64,000 bases of DNA, from contig NZ_QNUJ01000010.1 in NCBI RefSeq assembly GCF_003574625.1, forward strand, positions 62,001 to 126,000, read 5' to 3'. Source of the DNA: Shinella zoogloeoides (GTDB taxonomy: Bacteria; Pseudomonadota; Alphaproteobacteria; Rhizobiales; Rhizobiaceae). Every line of letters starts with the position of its first letter. Positions within the stretch are counted from its first letter, which is position 1. Positions 35,741 to 44,572 of the stretch are shown piece after piece. A program made the position numbers and the translations under genes. A model generated the notes under the pieces. It saw only the letters and a program-made list of their open reading frames with translations. It searched no databases and was not told where the DNA came from.

Positions 35741-36757
35741 CTACTGAAGAAGCTGCGTCCAGACGCGGGTCACCAGATCCTGCGCGGCGGCCGAGCAGGT
35801 GCGCGAGAAGGTGATCGGCACGTCCGGATAGAGTTCCGGCGCCGTTTCCTTCGTGTTGACGACCTTGTCCGCGATGACCTTCATCGGCGAGGAATGGGAG
35901 TAGAAGTTCATCTGCTCCGTGGCATTCTCCTGCGTCGACATGAACTCGATGAACTTCACCGCATTGTCGTGGTTCGGCGCATCCTTCGGGATGACATAGC
36001 TGTCCATCCAGCCGACGAGGCCTTCCTTGGTCATGGCGAGCTTGACCGGCGAGCCGGTCTTGCGGGCGCGCAGCGAGTCGCCGTCCCACCAGAAATGCGC
36101 CGAGACTTCGCCTGACGCGAGGCGGCTTGCGATATTGTCGGAGGAGTAGACGGCGACGGACGGCTTCTGCGCCATCAGCAGGTCCAGAACCTTCTTCATT
36201 TCCGCCTGGTCTTCCGAGCAGAAGGGCACGCCGAGATAGAGCTGGGCCGCGCCGATCACCTCGTCGGGATAGGAGAGGAGGGCGATCTTGCCCTTCAGCT
36301 CTTCCGTCGGCTCGAAGAAATACTTGAAGCTGTCGGTCGGGCCTTTGTACTGGTCGGTGTTCACCACGAAGCCGGCAGTGCCGTAGGCGAGCGGGATGGA
36401 ATATTCCTGCTTCTCGTCCCACCACTGGTTACGCCACTTCTCCTCAATGTTCTCATAGGCCTTGAGTTTGTTGGCCTCGAAATTCTCGATGATACCCTGG
36501 TCGATCATCACGCGCAGGAAGTGCTGCGAGGGGGTGGCGATGTCGTAGCCGGAGGAGCCGGCCTGCAGCTTGGTCAAAAGGTCTTCGTTGGAGGTAAAGC
36601 TGTCGACATTCACCTTCACGTCGTTCTCCTTGGAGAATTTCGCGATGAGGTCCGGCGAGATGGATTCGGCCCAGGCGTAGATATTGAGTTCGCCGGCGGC
36701 CTGTGCGCTCGTGGCGAAGCAGAGGGCGAGGGCGGTGGCGGCAAGGTATTTCTTCAT
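35741..36757 (-). CDS. Polyamine-type ABC transporter substrate-binding protein
   Basis: Periplasmic binding protein of the PotD/PotF family, 338 residues with signal peptide MKKYLAATALALCFATSAQA. Family landmarks are LNIYAWAESISPDLIAKFSKE at the mature N terminus, SGYDIATPSQHFLRVMIDQG and AHFWWDGDSLRARKTG. The usual ligand-binding aromatics appear only partly, so the ligand may be a cationic amine other than putrescine. It is the last of four consecutive transporter genes. Confidence 0.92.
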   Translation of the reverse strand: MKKYLAATALALCFATSAQAAGELNIYAWAESISPDLIAKFSKENDVKVNVDSFTSNEDLLTKLQAGSSGYDIATPSQHFLRVMIDQGIIENFEANKLKAYENIEEKWRNQWWDEKQEYSIPLAYGTAGFVVNTDQYKGPTDSFKYFFEPTEELKGKIALLSYPDEVIGAAQLYLGVPFCSEDQAEMKKVLDLLMAQKPSVAVYSSDNIASRLASGEVSAHFWWDGDSLRARKTGSPVKLAMTKEGLVGWMDSYVIPKDAPNHDNAVKFIEFMSTQENATEQMNFYSHSSPMKVIADKVVNTKETAPELYPDVPITFSRTCSAAAQDLVTRVWTQLLQ

Positions 36758-36790
36758 TTTATGTTCCTCTCTTTGATTATCGTTCTGTGA

Positions 36791-37600
36791 TTATGGTTCT
36801 GCATTTTCGCGGGCGCCGCGCGCGGCAACGAGTAGCGCGACGGTGGCAAGGACCAGCGATGCCAGGATCAGCAGCGTCGCGATGGCGTTCAGCTCCGGCG
36901 AGGTGCCGGCGCGGATCAGCGAGAAGATGTAGACGGGCAGCGTCGTCGAGCCGCCGGTCGAAAGCAGGTTCGAGGTGATGAAGTCGTCCATCGAGATGAG
37001 GAAGGCGAGCATCGCGCCGGAGAAGACGCCGGGGAAGATGAGCGGCAGCGTCACGCGGCGGAAGGTCGTCCAGCGGTCGGCATAGAGATCGGCGCTCGCC
37101 TCTTCGAAATCCAGCGACATGCCCTGCAGGCGGGCGCGGATCGGCAGGAAGGCGAAGGGCGTGCAGAAGGCGGAATGGGCGATGACGAGCCGCAGCATGC
37201 CGTTCTGGATATCGAGCAGCGAGAAGAGAAGGAGCGTTGCGACGGCCAGCACGATTTCCGGCAGCAGCAGCGGCAGGTTGACGATGGTCTCGGAGAGCTT
37301 GCGGAAGCGCAGGTTCTTGCCGCGGATGATGGCGAGTGCGGCGGAAAGCGCGACGAGGGTGGAGACGACGGTGGCGATGGCCGCGACCGTCAGCGAGGTC
37401 TTCAACGCATTCATCAGCGCGGCATTGTTGAGCGCCGAGCCGTACCATTTCAACGAGAAGCCGGTCCAGACCCCGGCAACGCGGTTGGCGTTGAAGGAGT
37501 AGACGACGATGACCGCGAGCGGCGCATAGAGATAGAGGAAGAAGAACACGGTGAGCGGGGCAAGGCCCGGATAGCGCTTGACGTCGTGGCGAATGCTCAT
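36791..37600 (-). CDS. ABC transporter permease (PotC/PotI type)
   Basis: Inner-membrane subunit with six helices, 269 residues. The ATPase-contact loop is DLYADRWTTFRRVTLPLIFPGVFSGAMLAFLISMDDF, containing the EAA-like motif. YAPLAVIVVYSFNANR at the N terminus is typical of PotC proteins. It overlaps the preceding permease gene by four bases (ATGA), so the two permeases are made in equal amount. Confidence 0.93.
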   Translation of the reverse strand: MSIRHDVKRYPGLAPLTVFFFLYLYAPLAVIVVYSFNANRVAGVWTGFSLKWYGSALNNAALMNALKTSLTVAAIATVVSTLVALSAALAIIRGKNLRFRKLSETIVNLPLLLPEIVLAVATLLLFSLLDIQNGMLRLVIAHSAFCTPFAFLPIRARLQGMSLDFEEASADLYADRWTTFRRVTLPLIFPGVFSGAMLAFLISMDDFITSNLLSTGGSTTLPVYIFSLIRAGTSPELNAIATLLILASLVLATVALLVAARGARENAEP

Positions 37601-38526
37601 GGCGTCGCCTCCCGGCGGCCGGCGCGCAGCGCCGTGAAGATCAGGAAGACCATGACGAGGGCCATCAGCGCCATGGCGATGGCCGCGCCGAAGGGCCAGT
37701 TGCGGCCGCCGCCGAACTGGAGCTGGATGAGCGAGCCCATCATCATCTGCTTGCCGCCGCCCATCAGGGTCGGCTCCAGCACTGCGCCGAGCGCCGGCAC
37801 GAAGACGAGGATGGCCCCGGCGGTGAGGCCCGGCGCCGTTAGCGGCAGGATCACCCGCCGCAGCGTCACCCAGCGATCACCGTAAAGGTCGTGCGAGGCC
37901 TCGATCAGGGTGCCGTCCAGCTTCTCGATGGAGGCGAAGACCGGCAGCACCATCAGGGGCATGGCGGTATAGACCATGGCGGTCAGTGTCGCGCCGTCGT
38001 TGAACATGAAGCTCATGCCGGCGGGAAAGCCTAGCGTTTCCAGCAATTTCGGCAGCGTGCCGTCCTTGCCGAGGATGATCATCCAGGCATAGACGCGCAG
38101 GATCATCGAGACCCAGAAGGGCAGCGTCACGAGATAGACGAGCGCCGCCTTGCGGCCCGGCGGCTGGCGCGAGATGAAATAGGCGACCGGTACGGCAAAG
38201 AGGAGGCAGATCAGCGTCGTCGCGCCGGCAAGCAGGAAGGTGCGGCCGATGATCAGGAGATATTGCGGGGTGAATTCCAGCTCCCCGGTCCAGCCCTCGT
38301 TGAAGAGGATCTGGCTGTAGCCGGAAAGGTTGAAGTCCCAGGTGAAGCCGCCATAGGCGCCGCGTGTCGCCACGGAGACGGCGGCGATGATGAATATCGG
38401 CAGGATCAGCGCGAAGCCCATCAGTAGGCGCGAGGGCAGGAGGCCCCAGAAGGAAAGATCGTGCCAGAAACGGGCGCGGGGCGCGCGCACCGTCTCGGCG
38501 GGGATATGGAGGGCGCTGTCCGTCAT
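37597..38526 (-). CDS. ABC transporter permease (PotB/PotH type)
   Basis: Second inner-membrane subunit, 309 residues, about six helices with a cytoplasmic N-terminal tail. The contact loop LIEASHDLYGDRWVTLRRVILPLTAPGLTAGAILVFVPALGAVLEPTLMGGG is the PotB-type EAA motif. It overlaps the ATPase gene by four bases upstream and the second permease by four bases downstream. Confidence 0.93.
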   Translation of the reverse strand: MTDSALHIPAETVRAPRARFWHDLSFWGLLPSRLLMGFALILPIFIIAAVSVATRGAYGGFTWDFNLSGYSQILFNEGWTGELEFTPQYLLIIGRTFLLAGATTLICLLFAVPVAYFISRQPPGRKAALVYLVTLPFWVSMILRVYAWMIILGKDGTLPKLLETLGFPAGMSFMFNDGATLTAMVYTAMPLMVLPVFASIEKLDGTLIEASHDLYGDRWVTLRRVILPLTAPGLTAGAILVFVPALGAVLEPTLMGGGKQMMMGSLIQLQFGGGRNWPFGAAIAMALMALVMVFLIFTALRAGRREATP

Positions 38527-39596
38527 GCCGCCAGCACCCGCGCGGAACCCGCGACGAAGCCGACGGGGACCGTCGCGCCGAGCGGGATCGTGTCGCCCTC
38601 GCGGGAGGCGTTGCGGCGCGAGGCGCGCAGTTCCGTGCCCGCGACGTCGAGCGTGTAATGGGTGTAGCCGCCCATGTAGTTCTTGTTGGTGATGCGGCCC
38701 TCGAAGGTGATGCCTTCAGCCTGATTGCCGAGATTGATCTTTTCCGGGCGCACGGAGAGCGTCGCGCGGCCCTTGGCGGTCGGGCCGGTCGCCGGCACGG
38801 TGATGGAAAGGCCGAAGGGCGTGCGGATGGTCGCCTCGCCGCCGGATGTTTCCAGCACCTCGACGTCGAGGAAATTCGTCTCGCCGACGAAATCGGCGAC
38901 GAAGCGGTTGACCGGCTCCTCGTAGATCTCCGCGGGCGTGCCGATCTGCTGCACCTCGCCGCCGCCGAGCACGGCGATGCGGTCCGACATGTCGAGCGCC
39001 TCTTCCTGGTCGTGCGTGACGAAGACGAAGGTGATGCCGGTGTCGCGCTGGAGCGTGCGCAGCTCGTCGCGCATCGCCTGCCGCAGCTTCAGGTCGAGGG
39101 CGGAGAGCGGCTCGTCGAGCAGCAGCACTTCCGGCTCGGGCGCGAGCGCCCGGGCAAGCGCGATGCGCTGGCGCTGGCCGCCCGAGAGCTGGGCGGGCTT
39201 GCGCCTGGCCATCGGTCCCATATGCACGCGCTCCAGCATCTCGCCGACGCGTGTCTTGATACGGCCCTGCTCCCAGCCGAGGTTTTCGAGGCCGTAGGCG
39301 ACGTTCTGCTCCAGCGTCATGTGCGGGAAGAGGGCGTAGCTCTGGAAGACCGTGTTGACCCGCCGCTTGTGCGGCGGAATGGCGACCACTTCCTTGCCGT
39401 TCAAGAGGATCGAGCCTGCGTCCGGGCTTTCAAAGCCGGCGAGCATGCGCAGCAGCGTGGTCTTGCCGCAGCCCGACGGGCCGAGCATCGTGAAGAACTC
39501 GTTGCTGCCGATGTCGAAGCTGACCGATTTCAGCGCCTGATAGGCCCCGAAGTTTTTGGAAACCGACTTCACTTCGATGGCCTTGGACTCAGTCAT
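38523..39596 (-). CDS. ABC transporter ATP-binding protein (PotA/PotG type)
   Basis: ATPase of the polyamine/opine importer group, 357 residues: Walker A LGPSGCGKTTLLRML near residue 40, Q-loop VFQSYALFPHMT, signature LSGGQRQRIALARAL, Walker B VLLLDEPLSALDLKLR, and a C-terminal TOBE domain (LSVRPEKINLG). ATG 39596 follows GAGGAACGACGC; the longer frame upstream is spurious. It starts 10 bases after the flavoprotein stop, placing enzyme and transporter in one operon. Confidence 0.95.
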   Translation of the reverse strand: MTESKAIEVKSVSKNFGAYQALKSVSFDIGSNEFFTMLGPSGCGKTTLLRMLAGFESPDAGSILLNGKEVVAIPPHKRRVNTVFQSYALFPHMTLEQNVAYGLENLGWEQGRIKTRVGEMLERVHMGPMARRKPAQLSGGQRQRIALARALAPEPEVLLLDEPLSALDLKLRQAMRDELRTLQRDTGITFVFVTHDQEEALDMSDRIAVLGGGEVQQIGTPAEIYEEPVNRFVADFVGETNFLDVEVLETSGGEATIRTPFGLSITVPATGPTAKGRATLSVRPEKINLGNQAEGITFEGRITNKNYMGGYTHYTLDVAGTELRASRRNASREGDTIPLGATVPVGFVAGSARVLAA

Positions 39597-39606
39597 GCGT
39601 CGTTCC

Positions 39607-41688
39607 TCACGCCGGTTCGAGCTGGGTGACTTCGCGGCGGAAGGGCAGGGCATCGCCGATATCGGGCGTGTCCAGTTCCCGCGCGTAGCGATGGCCCGCA
39701 TAGGTCGCCCAGGCGATGGGGGCCGGGGCGCTGGCATCGCCGATGATCTTGACCGACCTGATGCCGGCATCCGCCCAGTCCGCCTGCCGGGCGAGAAGGT
39801 CGTTGTAAAGCGCATCCTCGGCAAGGCGCGAGGCGACCATGACGATGGCGTCGCAGCCGATGGCCGTCTTGCGGCCGGTATAGGTGCAGTTGGTCTCGAC
39901 CTCGCCGGCGCGGATGGCGGTGACGCCGCGGTTGAGGCGGATGTCAACGCCGAGATCGTCGAGGCGCACATGGATCGCGCCCTGTTCCAGCGTGTTGCGC
40001 GTCCAGTCGGAAACATAGGCCGAGGGCGTAACGAGGATGACGTTGGCGCCGGCCTTGGCCATCACCTCGGCCATCACGCCGCCCATGTAATAGTGGTCGT
40101 CGTCATAGACGACGACGGTCTTGCCGGTAAGGTTTTCCGGATGGACCTTCGCCATCACGTCGTCGGGCGTCCAGACGGTCATGGCCGGGTCGATCGGCAT
40201 GGGCACGACATGCTGGCGGGCGACGCCGTCGCGCCGCCAGTGCGAGCCAGTGGCGATGGCGACATGCTCGAAGCCGAAGCCCAGCACGTCCTCGGCCGTC
40301 AGGCGGCTGTCGAAATAGGTCTCGACATTGGTGCGCTGGGAAATCTGGTACTGGCGGTAGTCGACGACGCGGCCCCAGGCGGAAAGGCCGGGCAGCAGCC
40401 GCTCGCGGGCGACGCGGCCGCCGAGCGTCGTGGTGGCCTCGGCCAGCGTCACATCATAGCCACGCAGCGAGAGGGCGCGCGTGGCCTCGAGGCCAGCCGG
40501 GCCGGCGCCGACGACGAGCACGGTCTGGCTCTCGCCCTTCTCGTTCATGCGCTCGGGGTGCCAGCCCTTGCGCCATTCCTCCATGAAGGTCGGGTTCTGC
40601 GTGCAGCGGCTGATCGACATGGTCATGTCGCCGGTGATGCACATGTTGCAGCCGATGCATTCGCGGATGTCCTCGATGCGGCCCTCCTCGATCTTCCTCG
40701 GCAGGAAGGGATCGGCGATGGAAGGGCGGGCGCAGCCGATGAAATCGAGCACGCCCTGGCGGATCATCCGCGCCATCACGTCCGGCGAGGTGAAGCGGCC
40801 GACGCCGACGACGGGCTTCGAGGAGAGTTCCCGGATGCCCTTGACCAGCAGCTCCTGCGCGCCTTCCTCCTTGAAGCGCGAGGGGCCGGAACAGTCCTCC
40901 CAGGCGCCGTGCGCGAGGTCCCAGAGATCGGGCAGGTCGGCGTTCATCTCGACGAATTCGCGCACTTCCGCATTGGAGAAGCCGAGCTCGCCGATCGTCT
41001 CGTCGAGGCTGACGCGCATGGTGATCGCGGTCGTGTCGCCGACGGCATCGCGGATATCGGCGACGACCTCGCGGGCGAAGCGCGAGCGGTTTTCGAGGCT
41101 TCCGCCGTATTCGTCGGTCCGCTGGTTGGTGGCGCGCGACAGGAAGTGCTGGAAGATGCCGAAGCCGTGCGCGCCGTAAAGACAGATGAGGTCGAAACCG
41201 GCCACTTTCGAGCGCTTCGCCGCATTGACGAACCAGCGGCGGAGATTCTTGATATCCGTGAGGTCCAGCGCGCGGGCCTGCACCGGATCGTTGGTGAAGG
41301 TGCGGATCGGCAGCGCCGAGGGGGCGAGGGGCACCTCCTTGGTGTAGAAGTTCGGGCCGTTGATGCCGGAATAGGCGAGCTGGATGCCGGCGAGCGCGCC
41401 ATGCACCTTCATGGCGTCGGACATGCGGCGAAGGCCGGGAATGTCCTTGTCCTCCCACAAGCGCAGCTCGATGAAGGGCGTGATCTCCGAGGTGTGATGC
41501 ATCTCGGTCTGCTCGGTGAAGATGACGCCCCAGCCGCCTTCCGACTTGATGCCGCGCATGGCCGCGGCCGCGGACGGGTCACGGTAGCCGCCGCCGTTGC
41601 AATGCGGCACCTGGTAGAACCGGTTTTTCGCGACATGCGGGCCGATCGCGAGGGGTTCGAACAGGATATCGTATTTGGCGTCACGCAT
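39607..41688 (-). CDS. Trimethylamine-dehydrogenase-like N-demethylating flavoprotein
   Basis: Three-part iron-sulfur flavoenzyme of 693 residues. An old-yellow-enzyme TIM barrel (1 to about 350) opens with NRFYQVPHCNGGGY. Its Cys30 aligns in position and wording with the cysteine that binds FMN covalently in trimethylamine/dimethylamine dehydrogenases. The 4Fe-4S motif CIGCNMCITGDMTMSISRC is near 345-365. Two nucleotide-binding domains follow, with VLVVGAGPAGLEATRALS and VVVYDDDHYYMGGVMAE. Such enzymes remove N-methyl groups from trimethylamine, dimethylglycine, or proline- or histidine-derived betaines. Co-location with a cationic-amine importer, RidA and an aldehyde dehydrogenase supports a methylated amine substrate; which one is unknown. 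Confidence 0.9.
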   Translation of the reverse strand: MRDAKYDILFEPLAIGPHVAKNRFYQVPHCNGGGYRDPSAAAAMRGIKSEGGWGVIFTEQTEMHHTSEITPFIELRLWEDKDIPGLRRMSDAMKVHGALAGIQLAYSGINGPNFYTKEVPLAPSALPIRTFTNDPVQARALDLTDIKNLRRWFVNAAKRSKVAGFDLICLYGAHGFGIFQHFLSRATNQRTDEYGGSLENRSRFAREVVADIRDAVGDTTAITMRVSLDETIGELGFSNAEVREFVEMNADLPDLWDLAHGAWEDCSGPSRFKEEGAQELLVKGIRELSSKPVVGVGRFTSPDVMARMIRQGVLDFIGCARPSIADPFLPRKIEEGRIEDIRECIGCNMCITGDMTMSISRCTQNPTFMEEWRKGWHPERMNEKGESQTVLVVGAGPAGLEATRALSLRGYDVTLAEATTTLGGRVARERLLPGLSAWGRVVDYRQYQISQRTNVETYFDSRLTAEDVLGFGFEHVAIATGSHWRRDGVARQHVVPMPIDPAMTVWTPDDVMAKVHPENLTGKTVVVYDDDHYYMGGVMAEVMAKAGANVILVTPSAYVSDWTRNTLEQGAIHVRLDDLGVDIRLNRGVTAIRAGEVETNCTYTGRKTAIGCDAIVMVASRLAEDALYNDLLARQADWADAGIRSVKIIGDASAPAPIAWATYAGHRYARELDTPDIGDALPFRREVTQLEPA

Positions 41689-41874
41689 GGCGGTCCCCGG
41701 GTTTTGTGAGGCTATTGGATTGGGCGAAGTGCCTCCGGTAAATGATGCGTTCCGGAAGCATGGATTAGGTTCAGGCTAATCGAGATGCGCGGTGTGAAGG
41801 TCGCGCCTTTTCAGTTTTCGCGCGAATAAACGGCGCCTTGCAAAATATCTTTTGATTTCAGTCAATTATGAAGA

Positions 41875-41930
41875 CGGCGGCGCCGGCTTCCGCTTGCGGG
41901 CAAAAGCGCAAGCACGTGCCGGCGCCGCCG
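41875..41930. terminator. Large two-stem hairpin between aldehyde dehydrogenase and flavoprotein genes
   Basis: Outer perfect 13-bp stem (41875-41887 with 41918-41930) encloses an inner 7-bp stem (41892-41898 with 41907-41913) and a loop GGCAAAAG. On the minus strand it is followed by TCTTCATAATT. It probably ends the LysR-aldehyde dehydrogenase transcript, together with the hairpin at 41944-41966. Confidence 0.55.
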
Positions 41931-41943
41931 ATGATCGAAATAC

Positions 41944-41966
41944 GGGCCGGCGCGTGCCGCCGGCCC
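41944..41966 (-). terminator. Hairpin just after the aldehyde dehydrogenase gene
   Basis: Perfect 9-bp stem GGGCCGGCG/CGCCGGCCC (41944-41952 with 41958-41966), loop CGTGC, 10 bases past the stop. It is followed on the minus strand by GTATTTCG, a weak T-rich tail. Confidence 0.5.
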
Positions 41967-41976
41967 GGGCAGATGC

Positions 41977-43458
41977 CTAGTATTTCACCCACACGGTTTT
42001 GAGCGCGCAATACTTGTCGAAGCTGTGGATGGAGAGGTCGCGGCCGAAACCGGACTGCTTGACCCCGCCGAAGGGCGTCATGGCGGAGAGCGCATCGACC
42101 GTGTTGACGGAGACCGTGCCGGCATTGAGCCGGTCGGAAACCGAGAGCGCGCGCGAAAGGTCCTTCGTCCAGACGGAGGCGGCAAGGCCGTATTCGCTGT
42201 CATTGGCGATGCGCAAGGCTTCTTCGTCGCTGTCGAAGGGCGTGATGGCGAGGACGGGGCCGAAGATCTCCTCCCGGGCGATGCGTGCGTCCGGCGCGAC
42301 CTCGTTGAAGATGGTCGGCTGGATGTAGCAGTCCGAGCCGTCGCGCGTTTCGCGCGCGCCGCCATGGGCAAGGCGCGCCTCCCCGCGGCCGATGTCGATA
42401 TAGGAAGCGACACGGTCGGCATGGCTCTTCTCGACCAGCGGGCCCATGCGCGTGGCAAGGTCGAGCGGGTCGCCGAGCGGCCATGCGGCCGTCGCGGCGA
42501 TCAACTTCTGCGTGAATTCCTCCTGCACGGAGCGGTGCACGAGGAGGCGGGAATTGGCCGAGCACACCTCGCCGGAGTTGAACAGAATGCCGAAGGCCGC
42601 CATCTCGGCCGCCCTGTCGAGGTCGGCATCGGCGAAGACGAGGTTCGGTGACTTGCCGCCCGTCTCCAGCCAGACCTGCTTCATGTTGCTTGTCCCCGCA
42701 TAGGTCATGAAGAGCTTGCCGACCTTGGTCGAGCCGGTGAAGACGAGGGCGTCGACATCGGGATGGAGGCCGAGCGCGCGGCCGGCATCCTCGCCGAAGC
42801 CGGGCACGACGTTGAGAACGCCGTCCGGCAGGCCCGCCTCGGAGGCGAGCTCCGCCAGCATGAGGGCGGAGAGCGGCGACTGCTCGGCCGGCTTCAGCAC
42901 GACGGAATTGCCGGTGGCGAGCGCCGGCGCGAGCTTCCAGGTCGCCATGTCGAGCGGGAAGTTCCACGGCACGACGGCGCCGATGACGCCGAGCGGCACG
43001 CGGCGGATCATGGCGAGGTCACCGCGCCCGGTGGGGGCGATCTCGTCATAGAGCTTGTCGATGGCCTCGGCATGCCATTCGAAGAAGTGGGCGGAGCCGG
43101 GTGCGTCGATGGTGGAGCTGTCGCCGATCGGCTTGCCCATGTCGAGCGTGTCGAGGAGGGCGAGTTCCGGCACGTTCTCGCGGATGAGGGCGGCAAGGCG
43201 CAGCAGTACGGCCTTGCGCTCGGCCGGCGACTTGCCGGACCAGCGGCCGTCCTCGAAGGCGCGGCGGGCGGCGGCGACGGCGGCGTCGATATCCTCGGCG
43301 GTGCCGCGTGCGACGGCGGTCAGCACCTGCGCATTGGCGGGATTGACGGTCTCGAACCGGCCGCCCTTCGCGGCATCGCGGAAGCGTCCGTCGATATAGA
43401 GGCCGTTGCGGAATTTCAGGCTCGCCGCGCGGGCGCGCCAGTCGATGGTCGTCGTCAT
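41977..43458 (-). CDS. Aldehyde dehydrogenase (PuuC / aminoaldehyde type)
   Basis: NAD(P)-dependent oxidation of an aldehyde to an acid, 493 residues. Catalytic Cys299 (NSGEVCSANSR), the general base Glu in WLETGGKSPNLV, the PWNFPLDMATWK nucleotide-site motif and the EEIFGPVLAITPF motif are all present. Overall wording is closest to gamma-glutamyl-gamma-aminobutyraldehyde and betaine-aldehyde dehydrogenases, which fits polyamine or methylated-amine breakdown. ATG 43458 overlaps the lysR stop by four bases, so the enzyme is translated from the regulator's message. Confidence 0.9.
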   Translation of the reverse strand: MTTTIDWRARAASLKFRNGLYIDGRFRDAAKGGRFETVNPANAQVLTAVARGTAEDIDAAVAAARRAFEDGRWSGKSPAERKAVLLRLAALIRENVPELALLDTLDMGKPIGDSSTIDAPGSAHFFEWHAEAIDKLYDEIAPTGRGDLAMIRRVPLGVIGAVVPWNFPLDMATWKLAPALATGNSVVLKPAEQSPLSALMLAELASEAGLPDGVLNVVPGFGEDAGRALGLHPDVDALVFTGSTKVGKLFMTYAGTSNMKQVWLETGGKSPNLVFADADLDRAAEMAAFGILFNSGEVCSANSRLLVHRSVQEEFTQKLIAATAAWPLGDPLDLATRMGPLVEKSHADRVASYIDIGRGEARLAHGGARETRDGSDCYIQPTIFNEVAPDARIAREEIFGPVLAITPFDSDEEALRIANDSEYGLAASVWTKDLSRALSVSDRLNAGTVSVNTVDALSAMTPFGGVKQSGFGRDLSIHSFDKYCALKTVWVKY

Positions 43459-44414
43459 GAACTGCCTTTCTTTGCGGGTGGGGTCTCGGCGGAAACCGGC
43501 AGGTCCATGCCCATGCCGCGGATCGTCTCGCCGCAGAAGTCGATGAAGCGCCGCACGGTGAGCGCCGGATTGGCATCGGCCATCGAGAGGATGCCCATGC
43601 GCATGGGGCGCAGGTTCCCGGTCAGCGGCACGAAGACGAGGCGGCTGCCGTCCGGCGCATAGGTGGAGACCGGGCGGATATTGGCGATGGAATAGCCGAA
43701 GCGGTTGGCGACCATGGCGCGCATGACAGACATGTCGCGCGTGCGCTCCGCCACATGGGGCGTCAGGCCCGCATCGCGGAAGAGCGAGAGGAAATAGGCC
43801 GAGGAATGCGGCAGGTCGAGCAGGATCATCGGATGCGGCGCAAGGTCCTCCACTGTCACCTCGCGGCGGCCGGCGAGCGGATGGTCCTCGTCGAGCACCG
43901 CATAGGGCGGCAGCACGGCGAGCTCGTGGAAGGTCATGTCGGCGGGAATGTCGAGATCGTAGCTGAGCGCGATGTCGAAGCGCGCCATGCGCAGCCCTTC
44001 GAGGATGCGCGCCTGGTCGCGCTCGTACTGGAAGAAGTCGACATCCGGATAGCTGTCGGAGAAGGCGCGGCGCAGCGGCGGGATGACGGCCTGCGCGAAG
44101 GTGACGAGACAGGCAACATGCAGCGGCCCGCGCACCTGGCCGGTCAGCTCGTTGGAAAGCGCGTTGAGCTTTGCCGCTTCCGAGAGGATCTGCCGCGCCT
44201 GCGCGACGAAGCCGTGGCCGGCCTGCGTCAGCGACAGGCCGTGCGCGTGGCGGCGCACGAAGAGGTTGATGCCGAATTCCTTCTCGAGCTGCGAGATCGC
44301 CGCCGAGACGGACGGCGCCGAAACGTTCACCCGTTCGGCCGCCTCCGTGACGGAGCCGAATTCCCCGACCGCGACGAGATACTCCAGTTGCCGGAGCGTG
44401 AAGCGCAAGGCCAT
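43455..44414 (-). CDS. LysR-family transcriptional regulator
   Basis: A 319-residue regulator. The N-terminal helix-turn-helix (FTLRQLEYLVAVGEFGSVTEAAERVNVSAPSVSAAISQLEKEFG, residues about 5-48) is followed by a periplasmic-binding-like effector domain (GPLHVACLVTFAQAVIPPLLR-like start near 95). ATG 44414 follows GGGGAACAG; an open frame continuing far to the right is coincidental. It is the first gene of the LysR-aldehyde dehydrogenase unit. It probably controls that gene and possibly the downstream flavoprotein-importer operon; the inducer is unknown. Confidence 0.9.
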   Translation of the reverse strand: MALRFTLRQLEYLVAVGEFGSVTEAAERVNVSAPSVSAAISQLEKEFGINLFVRRHAHGLSLTQAGHGFVAQARQILSEAAKLNALSNELTGQVRGPLHVACLVTFAQAVIPPLRRAFSDSYPDVDFFQYERDQARILEGLRMARFDIALSYDLDIPADMTFHELAVLPPYAVLDEDHPLAGRREVTVEDLAPHPMILLDLPHSSAYFLSLFRDAGLTPHVAERTRDMSVMRAMVANRFGYSIANIRPVSTYAPDGSRLVFVPLTGNLRPMRMGILSMADANPALTVRRFIDFCGETIRGMGMDLPVSAETPPAKKGSS

Positions 44415-44572
44415 GTCTGTTCCCCTGTTGAGGCCCCAATTAAGGAACAGATTCGCCCGCGCGGAAAGGGTGCGTTCCGTCAGGCTGTGGACGGCGCGCT
44501 CGCGCCTCGGGGCGGGGGGACGGTTCATGGCATGCTCGCTTCCTCCTCGCGGGCGGCCGATGCCCTGGCCTT

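Noticed and set aside
39607-41688. Calling the flavoprotein 2,4-dienoyl-CoA reductase
   Set aside because: The same domain layout exists there, but QVPHC with Cys30 and the amine-transport context fit the trimethylamine-dehydrogenase group better.
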